A DNA stretch of 64,000 bases from Hymenoscyphus infarciens (taxonomy: Eukaryota > Ascomycota > Leotiomycetes > Helotiales > Helotiaceae): the NCBI GenBank assembly GCA_001414345.1, contig LLCB01000188.1, forward strand, positions 1 to 64,000, written 5' to 3'. Both the position numbers and the translations under genes were made by a program. A model generated the notes under the pieces. That model searched no databases. It had not been told where the DNA came from and saw only the letters and a list, made by a program, of their open reading frames with translations. Each line of letters opens with the position of its first letter. Position 1 is the stretch's first letter. Of this stretch, positions 24,630 to 37,950 are shown in pieces.

Positions 24630-27600
24630 ATTATTATTCTTACGCTACGTAGGCCGTGGGCCGAGCTCTAAGAGTAAGTAGTATATCTTCTGTTCTAGTT
24701 TATATAGCCTTTTAGCTTATTCTTCTTTATCTTTTAAGCTTTCTTACGAGTACGATTCTCCTTTTCTTTAGTTTCTACTACTATCTATTTAGAGCTTATC
24801 TCTCTAACTCGGTGATATAGTAGAGAGGTATAGTAGGTTAGTATATTTAATCTACTAAGGTATATATTAGTAGTATAAGAGATATATTTACCTCTAGAAT
24901 TATTAGAGCTAAGGTCTTACCTTTTAGTATATCTTAGCTTTCTCCTTCTATTCCTCTTTTTCTTTTATCTCTTTCTTACTCTTCTCTCTCTCTTCGAGTA
25001 ATTCTAGCGCTAGTCTATACTTTTAGAGTCTTTTTAACTTAAGTAGCTAAGTAGTTACTCTTAGTACTAGTTTCTTATCTACTAGTGTCTCTCTTAGCTC
25101 TTATAGATTCTTAATCCTCTTTTCTAGAGCTCTTATAAGCGTGTCTCTTTTCTATAGAATATTCTAGTAAAATAGGACTAGGTGTTCTACTATCTCTCTA
25201 TTACTTATATAAATATACTATAGTATAACCTAGTTTAGTACTCTTCTTATAAAGAGGAAGGTGTTTAGTTTTATTACCTCTATTTATACCTAGATAAGTA
25301 GTAAGCTCTTTACCTTAGTAAGCCTCTTATAAACCTTTTATAGCTCTTACTTATCTAGGTCTACTTTGTCTAACGCTTTTATATATTATATCAGGTTTCT
25401 TTCTTAAGTCTTTCTCTTTTAAATCTTTAGACGGTTCTTCTATTATATAAGTATAGTATTATACTTAAATCCTACTTCTTCTACTCTCTACTCCTCTTCT
25501 TACTTTTGTTTTACTTTTTATAAGTATAGTATTACCTTCTCTGCCTTTATTAGTCTACTCTTTCTTCTCCTCTTTAGCTATATTATTATATATCTATAAG
25601 TGTTCTAGATTAGTTCTTCTAACTTAGACCTTTAGAACTTTCTCTTAAAAGTAGCTACTTATAAGTTAAGATATAAGTTAATTAGTATATAGTCTACTTT
25701 AACTTCTAGGTTCTAAACTAGAGTAGCTTTATATGCCTCTATTACTACTTATAAGTATCTTAATTATTATATAGAGAAGCTCTTTACTATTCCTTTTATA
25801 TTCCCTCCTTTTAGTATAGTATAGTACTACGTCGACGTCTTATATACTATTACGCTTCTTATTACTACTATATATATCTGCCTTACTTAGTAGTAGTCTA
25901 CTCTCTACGTTTTTCTAGTAAGCTTTATAAGTATAAAGGTCTATATTATAAGCTTCTTTTAGACTCTTTCTTAGTATATCTTCTAGTTTAGTTTCTTATT
26001 AAGCTCTACTTCTAAGAACTTTACGTATTTAACTAGTATAAGTCTTATCTCCTTAAACTAGACTATCTCTTTCTATAGTACTCTTATTCTTATAAAGTAT
26101 ATAAGTACTATCTTTTCTAAGCTAAAAGCTATCTCTTACTTATTTGTCTACTTATTATATACTTCTTAGGCTATTTTAAGTATCTTATAGTTTACTACTA
26201 TACTTTTTAATATTATAAGCAGATTTATATTATCTATAAAGCTTACTATAATAAGCTTATTAATTCTTACTAGGTCTTTATATAACGTTAAAACAAAGAA
26301 GATAAATAGTATTAGTAATAGTACTAATCTTTATAGAATACTTTATTTAAGGTCTCTTTTATCTATTAATTATTTATCGAAGAATAGTATAGCCTTTTAT
26401 CTAGAGAAGAAGCTCTTTATCTATATTACTACCTACTATAGAACCTTCTTCTCTCTTAATATATAAAGTAGCTATATATAGTCTACTTAGTTAAAAGCTC
26501 TTACTATGTCTAGTTAAGCTAGGGATATATAGCTCTTATTTTCTTATATTATATATATACTCTCTATTACTATTCCAATTACTAGCTTTATATTTTAATA
26601 CTTCTAGTTACCTATTTATAGCCTTAGTAGTATTACTATTTCCTCTATAAGCTATATAAGCCTTTATACTATTACTTTTTTAAAGATCTTACTTATAGTT
26701 AAGAATAGTACTATTAGCTAGTAGGCTTCTACCTTACTTTACTTCTTAGTTATTTTATCTAGTTTTCTTAGTACTACTACCTTTATATAGTAGAAGTAGA
26801 ATAGGAAGTGTTATAAGTAGAAGCTCGCTTCTACTATTATAGTAAGTACTTTATAAAGTAGTTTATTATAAGCTTTTAGAAAGCTATTTACTAGTATATT
26901 AAATCCTAGCGCTTTCTATAGTACTAATCTTATAGCTATCTTAATATACTTCTTAGTTATATATTAGCTTACTAAGTACTTTCTAGAAAAGCTCTTAGTA
27001 TTCTAGTCTCTATTAGAAACACTTAAGTAGTTAGCTATTAACTCTAAGAAGAACTTTTCTATAAAGATATAAGCCTTCTTTTAGTAAGTCTTACCTTTTA
27101 TTCTATTAAGTAATATAAGTATTAGTAGTACTAGTACTTCTAATCTTATATATCTTTTAAGACATGCTTACTTTTTAAGTATCTAGAGTTTTCTTTTATT
27201 CTTTACTACCTCTACTAGTACCTCTCTCTAGCTCTTTATCTTTACCTTTCTACTTACTATTTAGAGTTCTTAAAGAATATTATTAAGCTACTACTTTAAG
27301 CTCCTTATTTAATACTCTTTCTAGGTCTTTTTATATCTCTTTACCTTTCTTAACACTTCTTTAACCTCTATATTCTACTAAGGCTATACTCTCTCTTTAT
27401 CTAGCTTCTAGAGTAGCGTTAAGGCCTTTACTATCTTTTAAAGGTCCTCTATAAGTCTCTATACTACCTTCTTAAGTTCTTATATATTTTAGATTATAGG
27501 TATTTCTAAGTAAAAGGCTTCTACTTTAACTAGGATCTTATCTATTAGTCTTTAGCTAAATCTAAGCACTTATAGTACCTTTCCTACTCCTCTTACTTTT

Positions 27601-29650
27601 ATTATAAGGAGTTAAGCTATATAGTTTAATCTTAGTAAGTCTAAAGACCTTTACTAAGTTACTACGTTCTTAGTAGAGAAGGTAAGGTTAATTATAGAGT
27701 TATAAGAGCCCTCTCTTCTTTATATAACTTTATTATAGAGTATATCTCTCTCTAGTACTTATAGTATAGTAAGTTTAAGAATAAGGTCTACGTTTCTATT
27801 ATATCTCTTATATATATCTTATAAGAGATAGTAAGTATTTAGGTTATCTATTATAAGTACTCTTCTTAGTCTTACTTACTAGAGTATATTCTTAATTAGT
27901 ATCTACTCTATCTATAAGTTATAGACTAAGTAGACTATTATCTTATCTACTCTCTCTCCTATTATTATACTTACCTAGTTCTTACTTATAGTATATATCT
28001 AGCTTACTTTTAGATATCTTTTATATATAAAGAACACTACTATCTTATCTAACTAGATTATATTATATCTTAAGCTTAAGAAGTAGCTAGAGGAGTCTCT
28101 TACGCTATTCTACGCTAGTTCTTAGATTACTAATATATTATATTCCTTCTTATAATTTAGAGCTATATTAAAGGCTTCTAGTATCTTCCTTATATTCTAG
28201 TATAGTATTATTATACTTATAGTAGTCCTATAGGTAGAGTTTAAGTTACTTCTATTTCTTCTTTATTTAAATCCCTTATTATACTAAAAGAGCTTCTTAG
28301 CCTCTCTAAGAACTAGGTTAGGTTACTATCGTTTATATATTCTACTTTATTTATATTTATTAGCCTTTTTAGTATAAATCTCTATCTCTACCTCTTTCTT
28401 AAGCTTTATAAGCTCTCTTTCTAGCTAAAGGTAAATAAGTAAGGTATCTTTATCTTACCTTCTTTTAAAGGTCTTTATAGGTTTATAAATATAGTTATCC
28501 TATTAAGATATTATTCTCTTACCTACTTATAGTATTACTCCTCTATATAGTACTCTTTTATAAACACTAGGTGTTCTCCTTTATAATTCCTACACTTTAC
28601 TAGGTATTCTTTTAGATTCTTCTTACTAGAGTACTCTTCCTTACTCTCTTTATACCTCTTATACGTATACTAAGCGTACCTCTTATCTTATTTATAAAAG
28701 CGTATTATATACCTTTACTTTTAGTACTTATAGTACCTCTACGCTACTACCTTTAAGGTATATCTTTTATATAAGAAGTATTATATCTCTTATAGTATTC
28801 CTCTTATATATAACCTCTTTACTTCCTCTATTATTATTACTTTAAGGATATAGTTTCTTTAAACTAGTCCCTCTTATCTCTAATACTCTCTATGTCTATT
28901 TCCTTATTATATAATTTTTAGTATTCTTATACTAGAGGCTTAAGAGATGCTTTATAATATACTTCTTATCTTATTCTTAAGTATATTTACTAGAGCTCTT
29001 TTTATAAGTACTACTAGTGTTCTTATTACTATTACTATTCCTTATTTAAATACCTTCTTTACTTAGCTATTATCTTATATATGTCTTACTTACTTCTCTT
29101 TCTTAAACCTTATTATAATAGCTTAATTATTACTTCTACTCTATATCTGTCTATATTTATAGCTCTAATTACCTTCTTTAGTAATAACTTATTCTTCTTT
29201 TTATCTATCTCTATTACTTAGACTATAATCTCTCTTATATATTTAGCTAGTACTACGTATTCCCTTTATAGTATAGTTACTACCTCTCTCTATAGTCTCC
29301 TAGTTCTAGCTCTCTTTACCTACGTTAAGCTATACTCCTTTATTCCTCTTATCCTTTTAATTATAATAATAAGCTCCTCTTATAGAATTCTATATATAAT
29401 TATATTATCCTCTCTCTTCCTAGTTCTCTTATACTTAAGCACTTTTCTTACTACTTTAATAATTACTTTAATATCTCTCTTCTTTATTACTAAGTTAAGT
29501 ATTATTTAGATTAGACTCTTCTCTATTATATCTATATAGTCTAATACTCTCTTCTATTCTCTTATACTCTACTCTTCTTAGTTTATTATACTATCTTCGT
29601 TAGTCGCTAGTACTTTAGAGAAAAGAATAGAGGCTCTTTATAAGCCTCTC
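24630..29650 (-). mobile_element. RIP-mutated non-LTR retrotransposon (LINE, Tad-like)
   Basis: On the minus strand, 28560-28760 encodes a degenerate series of zinc-knuckle-like motifs (KCRNYKGEHLVFIKEY and upstream YKRYKES), with expected Cys codons turned to Tyr, as in ORF1 of fungal LINEs. Near 27840 the frame reads DNLNTYYLL where an endonuclease would have a (G)DFN.HH motif. Near 26222-26246 it reads VSFIDNINL, matching the LINE reverse-transcriptase F-V-D-D-T/I-N-L box with the second Asp codon GAT changed to AAT. Upstream of that, LLLILFIFF fits the preceding RT segment. The order ORF1, endonuclease, RT is correct for a Tad-clade element. The 3' end (low coordinates) is followed by a (TAA)n-like tail near 24620-24635. 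All frames are full of TAA/TAG stops. Outer limits are approximate. Confidence 0.75.
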
Positions 29651-29789
29651 TTTTTTCTACTACTACTACTACTATAATTATTTAGTATAATTATAGGGTG
29701 CTTTAGTCTCTTTCTAGACCGTCTAACGGTTATTTAAACGTATTTCAAGGCTTTTAGAGTTACTTTATTAATTCTAAAAAAGTTTTAAA

Positions 29790-30117
29790 TATAGATTTAT
29801 TTATTTATTAATATTAATATCTAATATTTAGATATAAAAGATATTAATAGTTAAATATTATATATTTAGCTTTCGTTATATATTTAGCTTTTAGCTATTA
29901 ATATTCTAAGATTCTCTATATTAGAAAGGTCTTAGTTATTATTATTATTAGACTTTTATATTATCCGACCTTCTATATATAAATACTTCTATTTAAAATA
30001 GAAGAAGAATAGTTTAACCTTTTCTTCTATATTAGAGCTAAGTATTTAGATATATTATTCTACTAAACGTACTTCTATATATCTCTTCTATCGTAGTATA
30101 TATTTTATACTATTATA
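29790..30117 (-). mobile_element. LTR copy of the same family, left limit unclear
   Basis: The end at 30117 (TTTTATACTATTATA) and the block CTATATTAGAGCTAAGTATT near 30030 match the family in reverse orientation, as do the stretches TTATTATTATTATTAGACTT and TATATATTTAGCTTT further left. The other terminus could not be placed. Confidence 0.6.
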
Positions 30118-31184
30118 CTAATCTAAAAGATTAGCTTAAGAATATAACTTAAAGTTAAGCTTTAAAGTAGATTTAAAAATAATATACTTAGATTAACTTT
30201 TAAGATATAATAGCTCTAATATAAAGATTATTATATTAATAGAGAACTATAAACTTTAGATCTTTTAGATTAATACTATTTTAGAGAAATAAAAGAGTAG
30301 AATAATATAGATTTAAATAAGCTTTACTAGCTCTAATCTATAAGAAAAATAATAATAATTTAGATACTACTTAAAAAATATAAATTATATATATATATAT
30401 ACTTATCTTATATTTTTATATCTCTTATATAATAACTTTCTAATATATAAGAATTATTTAGTCTCTCTTTTTATTAACTCTTTTCTTCTTCAGTTTAGAG
30501 ATATAATATCTTATAATATCACTTAATATGTTTTTATACTTTTCTATAACTTTAATTATTAGACTAAATATCTATTAAAAAGCTTATACTATATAATTTC
30601 TAACTAATATATAGCTTTTTATTACTTCTTATTCTTACTCTCTTCTAATATTTAAGTCTTTTATTTAGAATACTTCTATATAAAAAAGATTATCTATAAT
30701 AAATTATAACTCTAATATATTAGAAAGATTAATACTTTAATTAGAGTTCTATATAGAACTTATACTAGTAGTATATCTAGATATACTTTTAAATAATTTA
30801 AGAGTTAGAAGAGTAGACTAGGTATTATATTTTTATTATTATTATTAGTTAGCTAAGCTAGAGAAGATAACTAGTATTCAAATACTCTTTTAGAATTACT
30901 ATTAAAAATAAAAGTATTTATTTTAATTATTAAATTTTCTTAAAACACTATATTTATTTCTTTAATATAGTCTTCTAAGATTAATTTTTCCTCTATTATT
31001 AAACTAGAGCTTCTTAGTTTATTAAAAGTTCTTTTAGTTAATATAAAAGTTATAAGTACTTATTACTATTTAATATTTAGTTATAAAACTTCTTTTAGTA
31101 ATTTTAGTATTTTAAAGCTTAGATATCTACTTATAAGTATCTAAGTATATAGAATATTAAAGAACTTTTAGTAATAGTAAAGAT

Positions 31185-31537
31185 TATAATAGTACGAGAT
31201 ATAAACTACTATAGAAGAGATATATAGAAGTACGTTTAGTAGAATAATATACGTAGATACTAGGCTCTAATATAGAAGAAAAGACTAAACTAAGCCTTTT
31301 CTAACTCTAGAAGAGTAGATAGCTATATATAAGAGATTTAAAACTAAATAATATAACGTTAGCTAATATAAAAGTCTAAATCTTATAAAGTATATCTAAA
31401 AGTCTAGACGTATATAATCTTACTAAAGTAGATAATTTAAAATAATAATAGCTAAAAGCTAAATATACTATAGCTAAAACCTTATATATCGCGAGTAATC
31501 TCGGCTATCTAGAATAGCCTAGATAGTAGATTATTAT
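31185..31537 (+). mobile_element. Solo LTR, 353 bp
   Basis: TATAATAGTACG start and TATTATA end, with ATACTAGGCTCTAATATAGA inside. The flanks AAGAT (31180-31184) and AATAT (31538-31542) agree at four of five positions, compatible with an old target duplication. Confidence 0.7.
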
Positions 31538-34500
31538 AAATATTTCTCTTCTCTTTTTATTAGTTCTAGATTATATATCTTATTTTTACTTTTATATTTT
31601 TTTATTTCTAAAACTATTTAAGATTATTACTCTTATTATTTAGATTTTTAAGCTTCTAATATTTTTACTCTATTCTCTTAAAATATCTATTAATCTAAAG
31701 TAATCTATAAAATTCTATTTATTTTTAAGAATATCTTAAAGAATTATAATATTATAGATTACTTTTCTCTTTCTAAGATAAATTCTTATTATAAGAAACT
31801 TTTAGAAAGTTTAATAAATATTATAAGCTTTAAAATACTAGTTAGAATTAGTATTATAATCTCTTTAGAGTCTACTATATAGTTAAGTAAACTAATATAA
31901 AAAGAATCTAAGTTTCTCTTAAGTAGTAGAGTAAACTTAGAAAGCGTTTTCTTAGGTCTTATTATTTCTTTCTTTCTCTTTTATTAATATTAAAAATACT
32001 TATCTCTCTTTCTATTATAGTAATATTAGTTACTTCTATCTCTATCTTAACTATACTATATTACTCTAAGATTTAGAAAAGAGATATAAATTCTTTTTAA
32101 GTCTTTTATATTAAGAAAGTCTAGCTAAGAAATAAAGAATATAATAGCTTATAAGCTTTTATTAGTATTATATTCTAGTATTACTAAGTAGACTAAAATA
32201 AGAGCTTAGAAAAGAGTTATAAGTTATATAGTATCTCTCTAGAAATAAGATTAGAATATAATACTATTAGGTTTCTTTACTAATATATCTTATAGTAATT
32301 AATACTTTTATCTCTTAAATACTCGTAAATATCTAGAATATCTCTTAAATTACTTAGAAAGTAACTACTCTATCTCTTAAATAATATCTCTTAAAAATAG
32401 AGATATTCTAGTTAGAAAAGAGAGATATTTAAGTTAGTTATTATTTACTATTTTTACTATAATATAAAACTTATTTTTAGTAAACTAAAGCTAGTATCTT
32501 AAGATTATAACCTTTACTATATAGTATTTAATTTCCTTTAGTTTTTTTAATTATTCTTCTCTAAAGTATCTACTATTAATATACTAGCTTATAAGTATAT
32601 TGAAAAGATAGCTCGTCGTAGTATAACTTTAAAGCTACGCTATATAATAAAGAGATAATAAGAGTAATAAGATAAGACTATTACTAATTATATCTTAGAG
32701 AAGAAGAAACTAAAGATTAGCTAAGAGTAGAATACTATTAAAGAGATATAAGAGAAGGTTTACTTTTTACTAACTAATTACGATTTATTCTAATATATTA
32801 TAAAATTAGAGCTACTATATCTAGTATTAGAGTATAAGAGAAGACTTACTTTTTCTATATTTAAGTATTCTTCTTTAAAAAGATTAACTACGCTATTCTT
32901 TTAGTATATACTCTATATATATATCTCTTATATACGTGTACTAATTACTAAGATAAGAATAGTATTTAATATATTCTTTATAACTATAGTAAAGCTATTA
33001 ATTAAGATTACTCTTTTAAAGCTACGACGTTAATAAATAATAAGATATTATATAGAAAAAGCTATAAAGTATCTTAATAATAGACGTATTATATAGTTAA
33101 AAAGTAATATAATAAGAATATAAAAGAGAAGAAGAAGTCTTTTATACTCTTTCTCTACTATACTAAGATACTTTAAAAGGTTATTTCTAATTACTATATA
33201 TATTTCTAAACTAATGAAACTACTTAAGAGTTTAATAGATTATTTATTACTCTAAAACGCTATTAGCTATATATACTATTTTAGAAGAGTTAATAGTATA
33301 TATATTTAGTTAAGATATAAGATAGTCCTTTATATTACTATTTATATTAATACTAATAATAAGATAGTACTAAGTTATTAAACTCTTATACTAAGAGAGA
33401 GAGAAAAAGATTAGAAGTAGTATTTTACTTATATAAAGTAAGCCTTTCTAGTATTTTATATAATATAACTAAAAGACGAAAAAAAGATAGTAATTAGTAA
33501 TTACTAAAAGAGCTTATAAAAGAAGCTTCTTTAGAGACTTCTAAAAGCCTATACTCTCGCTTATTACTAATATATTATAGATAATATCGCCTTTTACTAT
33601 AATAAGAACTTAAAGAAGCTTTAGTAGAAACCTTACTACTTAAAGAATAAAAGCGCTTATATAGAAACTCTCTCTTAAATTATAAAGTTTAAGAAGTAAT
33701 ATAATAAAAAGAAACTCTTAGAGTATATTAATACTATCTTTACTAATATATATTTAGTATATAAGGTTTTTAGAAAGAGATACTTATAATTTAGCTATAA
33801 AATTTTAAATATTAATAAAAGTATTACTAGTATATAGAGCTAGTTTTATAATAAAGTACTACTTTAAATACTTAATAATATTTATAGCTAAGTTATAGTA
33901 AAGTTCTACTAATATAATACTTCTCTTTCTAAAAGTTTAAATACTAAATTACCTAATAAACTATAGAAGATACTTTAGAAGCGAATTCCTTATACTATAA
34001 AGTATAAGATAATCTCTACTAGTAGCGATCTTTACTAAGTAGATACTTCTTATAAATACTAGTATAGAGTTAACTTTAAAAAGAGAACTTATTCTTATCT
34101 TAGTTTCTAGAATAATTAGATATCTTATATATATATAATTATAGTAATTAAGAATCTTAGACTTAATACTATTTAATTCTTCTATTCTAGATATACGCTC
34201 TTAAATTATTAATCTACTTACTAGGCTACTTTTAAGCTACTTCTTATATATAATAATCTTAAGCTAGTACTTCTAAGAACTATTTTTCTACTATATATTA
34301 AGTAGTATCTAAGATAACTAAAAAAGACTAAGATCTACTAAAACTTTTACTAGTTAATATAAAAGTATATTTAATATAGAGAACTTAGCTATAACTCTAG
34401 AACTTATCTTACTATACTATCTTATTATAGTTAAGCTTAAAAGGTAAAAGATACTTAATTTCTTAATAATAGTAATAATAATACTAATTCTAAAGATAAT

Positions 34501-35553
34501 AAGTTTATAAATTAAGCTAGATATCTTTAAGATATTAAGAAAAGCCTGCTTTTATAAGTACTTATAACTAGCTAAAAGAACTAGCTAGTTTTGAACCGCT
34601 GCTCTAGAGTAATAATATTACTTAAGAAGAAAGATAAAGATAAAGTTAAAGGTAAAGATAGTAATAAATTTAACTAGGAAGTTTAGAAGGAAATTAAGAA
34701 GAATTATCTTAAAAGAGAGATAAAGCTTTAATAGTAAAAGATATAAGTTAAAGAGGCTCTTATTTAAAAGTAAGTTAAGAATACTCTTACTTAAAAGTAA
34801 GGTTTATAAAGATAAGAGTAAAATTAGATATAAAAGCTAATACTTTACTCTCTAAGATCTCTAATACTATTATTATAACTATTTATTACTTCTACTTCTA
34901 CTTCTAAGCTCGGGCTAGAGCTAGAGCTAGAGCGAGAGTAACCGTCGTTACTCTTAATTAACTCTTATATAGATAATAAAAAGAAGAGAATTATAGATCG
35001 AGTATAAAGCTAATTAAATACTACTAGTAGAAGAGTAATAAATAAGTAATTTATTATACTAGGAGTTTACTTTAAAGTTTTAAATAAATAAGACTAAAAG
35101 TTATTTAAATAATCTACTATAAATTAGTATAAGAAAGGAGAGTATTATTATAATAGAAGTAAAGAGGCTACTATTAATTAGTATAGAAGAAAACTTTATC
35201 TCTTACTTTTAGATTAAGTTTATAGTATTAAGAAAGAGAAGAAGCTTTATAGACTATTCTCTCTCTTTAGATTAAGTCTTATATAATATTTAAAGAATAA
35301 GAAGGTCTAGAAAGCAGCTATATAAGTAAAGATTAGTATAGATAGTAAGAGTTAAGGTTATAGCTAGTAGACCTCTCTAAGCGAGATAACTCTCTATCTT
35401 AATTTCCGATACTCTCTTTTTAAAAACCTACTATAATTTAACCTTTTAACTAAAACTCTTTAAATTAAAGATAGTAGACTGAATCCTCTATCTCTCTTAT
35501 ATATACGAGCCTAGCTAGAATTAGCCTATACTAAAGTATACTAGAGTATACTT

Positions 35554-35921
35554 ATAATAGTACGCTATTCTAAATTACTAGTATTCGTAGAACCACTAAT
35601 ACCTCTAATACCTTAGAGCTAAGATTATAATTAACCTAATACTTATATAATAGAAGGTGTTAAAAGAATTAAGATTTAGATATTATATATTTAGCTTTAA
35701 AGCCTTTTATTTAGTATTAGTTATATTAAGAAGAGCTCGGTTATTATTATTATTAGGACTTAGTAGTCTCTAACCTCTTATATATAGATATTTATACTAA
35801 GTATAAAAGGGAGATAGTTTTCTCTTTTCTTCTATATTAAAGCCTAGTATCTATATATATTATTCTACTAAACGTACTCCTATATACCTCTTCTATAGTT
35901 ATATATATTTTATACTATTAT
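35554..35921 (-). mobile_element. LTR copy, reverse orientation, abutting the next copy
   Basis: TATAATAGTACGCTATTCTA at the low end and CTAGTATCTATATATATTAT within the high end match the longer LTR variant (as at 10465) in reverse. Its end at about 35920 runs directly into the start of the forward copy. Confidence 0.7.
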
Positions 35922-36356
35922 TATAATAGTACGAAATATATAGAACTATAGTAGAGGTATATAAGAGTGTATATAGTAGAATAACGTATATAGATACTAG
36001 GCACTAATATAGAAGAAAATAATAACTATCTCTTTTCTATACTAAATATAAACGTCTATATATAAGAGGTTAGAAGCTGCTAAGTTCTAATAATAATAAT
36101 AACCGAGCTCTATCTAATATAGCTAATACTAAATAATAAGAGCTGAAAAGCTAAATATATAATATCTAAACCTTAATCCCTTCTATATATAAATGTCAGA
36201 CATTAATACCTTTAGTACTTCGCTTATATAAGTATTAGTTATTCGTAATCTCGGCCTAGAGATATTAGTAGTACTTAGAGATATTAGTAGTTTTACGAAT
36301 ACTAATAATTTAGAATAGTGCTATTATATAATAATTCAGAATAGCGTACTATTATA
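35922..36356 (+). mobile_element. LTR copy, forward orientation, with doubled terminus
   Basis: Starts TATAATAGTACGAAATATAT and carries AATATAGAAGAAAATAATAA and ATAATAATAACCGAGCTCTA inside. Two family-type ends follow one another (TAGAATAGTGCTATTATA at about 36311-36328 and CAGAATAGCGTACTATTATA at about 36337-36356), so the 3' end is duplicated or two insertions are stacked. Confidence 0.65.
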
Positions 36357-36501
36357 CTAGTCTTCTTCTTCGCTAGATTTAAATATAATTAAGAAGGTTA
36401 AGTAGTAGAGAAAAGAAGAGTTAAAGAAGTTACCTTTTATACTAACTTCTAAAGACATGTTAATTAAGAAGATTTAAAGGCTTTAGAATAAAGTAGATCT
36501 A

Positions 36502-36834
36502 TATAATAGTACGAAATATATACTACTATAGAAGAGGTATATAGGAGTGCGTTTAGTAGAATAATATACGTAAATACTAGGCTCTAATATAGAAGATAAG
36601 ACTAAACTAGTCTTTTCTAACTCTAGAAGAGTAGACTACTATATATAAGAGGTTTAGATAGTATAAAAGAGTTTAAAACTAAATAATAATATACGTTAGC
36701 TAATATAAAAGCCTAAACCTATATAACCTTTCTAAAATAGCTAATATAAAAAAATAGCTAAAATAATAACTAAAACCTTATATATAGTAAGTACTTCTAG
36801 CTATCTAGAATAGCCTAGATAACGAGCTATTATA
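36502..36834 (+). mobile_element. Solo LTR, 333 bp, with TSD ATCTA
   Basis: TATAATAGTACG start, GAGCTATTATA end, with AAATACTAGGCTCTAATATA inside. Perfect 5-bp direct repeats ATCTA flank it (36497-36501 and 36835-36839). Confidence 0.8.
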
Positions 36835-37950
36835 ATCTACGTAATTATAGACGATATACTATATAGTTAACTTATAAATTAGAGGATGTTATTAAAGTAA
36901 AAGGATTAACTACTATTTATTAATAATATATATAAGTTTTAAGATAAAAGAACTAAAGTTAGAATTATACTTAATTTTTAAGTAATAAGTGTTACTTTAG
37001 TAGAGTTCGCTTAGAGAGGCTTACTAGCTATAGCCTTAACTCTTACTATTTAAGAAACTAATTAAGGAATTAAAGCTAAGGCTAATCTAGCTCTAAAAGT
37101 AGTTAGTAAAAGTAGTAAGTAAAAGGATTAAGAGTATTAGACTTTACTACTACTAAAGTCTTTAAGAGTTAGTTTATATAGTAATAAGTAGATAGTATAG
37201 AAGTAGATTAAATTACTATATTTATTAATTTTTAGTCTATTAGTATAAAGAAACTAATAAATAAAGAAAAAGGATAAACTAACTTAAATATCTCTATTTT
37301 CTAACTAGAATACCTCTATTTTTAAAAAGTATTATTTAAGAGAGATAGAGTAGTTACTTTTTAAGTAATTTAAGAGATATTCTAAGTATTTACGATTATT
37401 TAAGAGATAAAGATATTAATTACTATATATCTTAATTACTTAAAACTAAGATAGTTTTCTAATTCTATACTATAAGACTAATATTAGCGCCTAAGAGAGT
37501 AAGTAGTCTACGAGAAGAGTAAGTATATACTTATAAACGATATTATATAGTATTAGATATTTTCTAAGCCGCGGTATATTATTTTTATTTACTTACTTAT
37601 TAGTTCTTAAATCTAGATTTTAGATTACTCGTTTCGTCTTCTCTAATTCTCTTAATAGACTTCTTATAATTAGAGTTTAAATATTACTTTATCTTATAAT
37701 ATTTTATAGTTAAAGCTATAAGTGCTATAAAAAGATTATAGATTTACTAATAAGAGAAGTAATATTAAAGTTATAACGAGATAGTATATAATAATAAAAC
37801 TTATACTAACTATAACTAGTACTATAAAGAACATTTAAAACGATTCCGAGAGATCGGAAATTAGATAGCGGCGAGCTAATCTTATTCTTGTCTTAGTAAT
37901 AGTTGCTAAAACCACTTTTAAAGCTAGCTATTTATATCGCTATAAAGCAG

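Larger units (their letters stand above)
32292..37425. mobile_element. ~5.1-kb element with long (~150-bp) terminal inverted repeats
   Basis: Segment 32292-32440 and the reverse complement of 37277-37425 align over about 150 bp with high identity. Shared blocks include AATATCTCTTAAATTACTTA, AGTAACTACTCTATCTC and TATTCTAGTTAGAAAA. The interior carries three LTR-family insertions (35554-35921, 35922-36356, 36502-36834). Without them it would be about 4 kb, a plausible size for an autonomous DNA transposon. No transposase frame can be read through the RIP damage, so the superfamily is unknown. No target duplication could be identified with confidence. Confidence 0.6.
18701..37950. other. AT-rich, RIP-mutated repeat block (second)
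   Basis: Same near-absence of TpG and CpA as the first block, over about 19 kb, with no credible intact gene. A Lys-rich stretch on the plus strand near 20030-20110 (repeats of AAAGCTAAAAAG) resembles the basic tail of some fungal transposases, but nothing else around it is readable. Segments 18701-21400, 21990-24620, 30120-31180 and 31540-32290 hold degenerate sequence without recognised elements. The named elements are listed separately. Confidence 0.8.
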
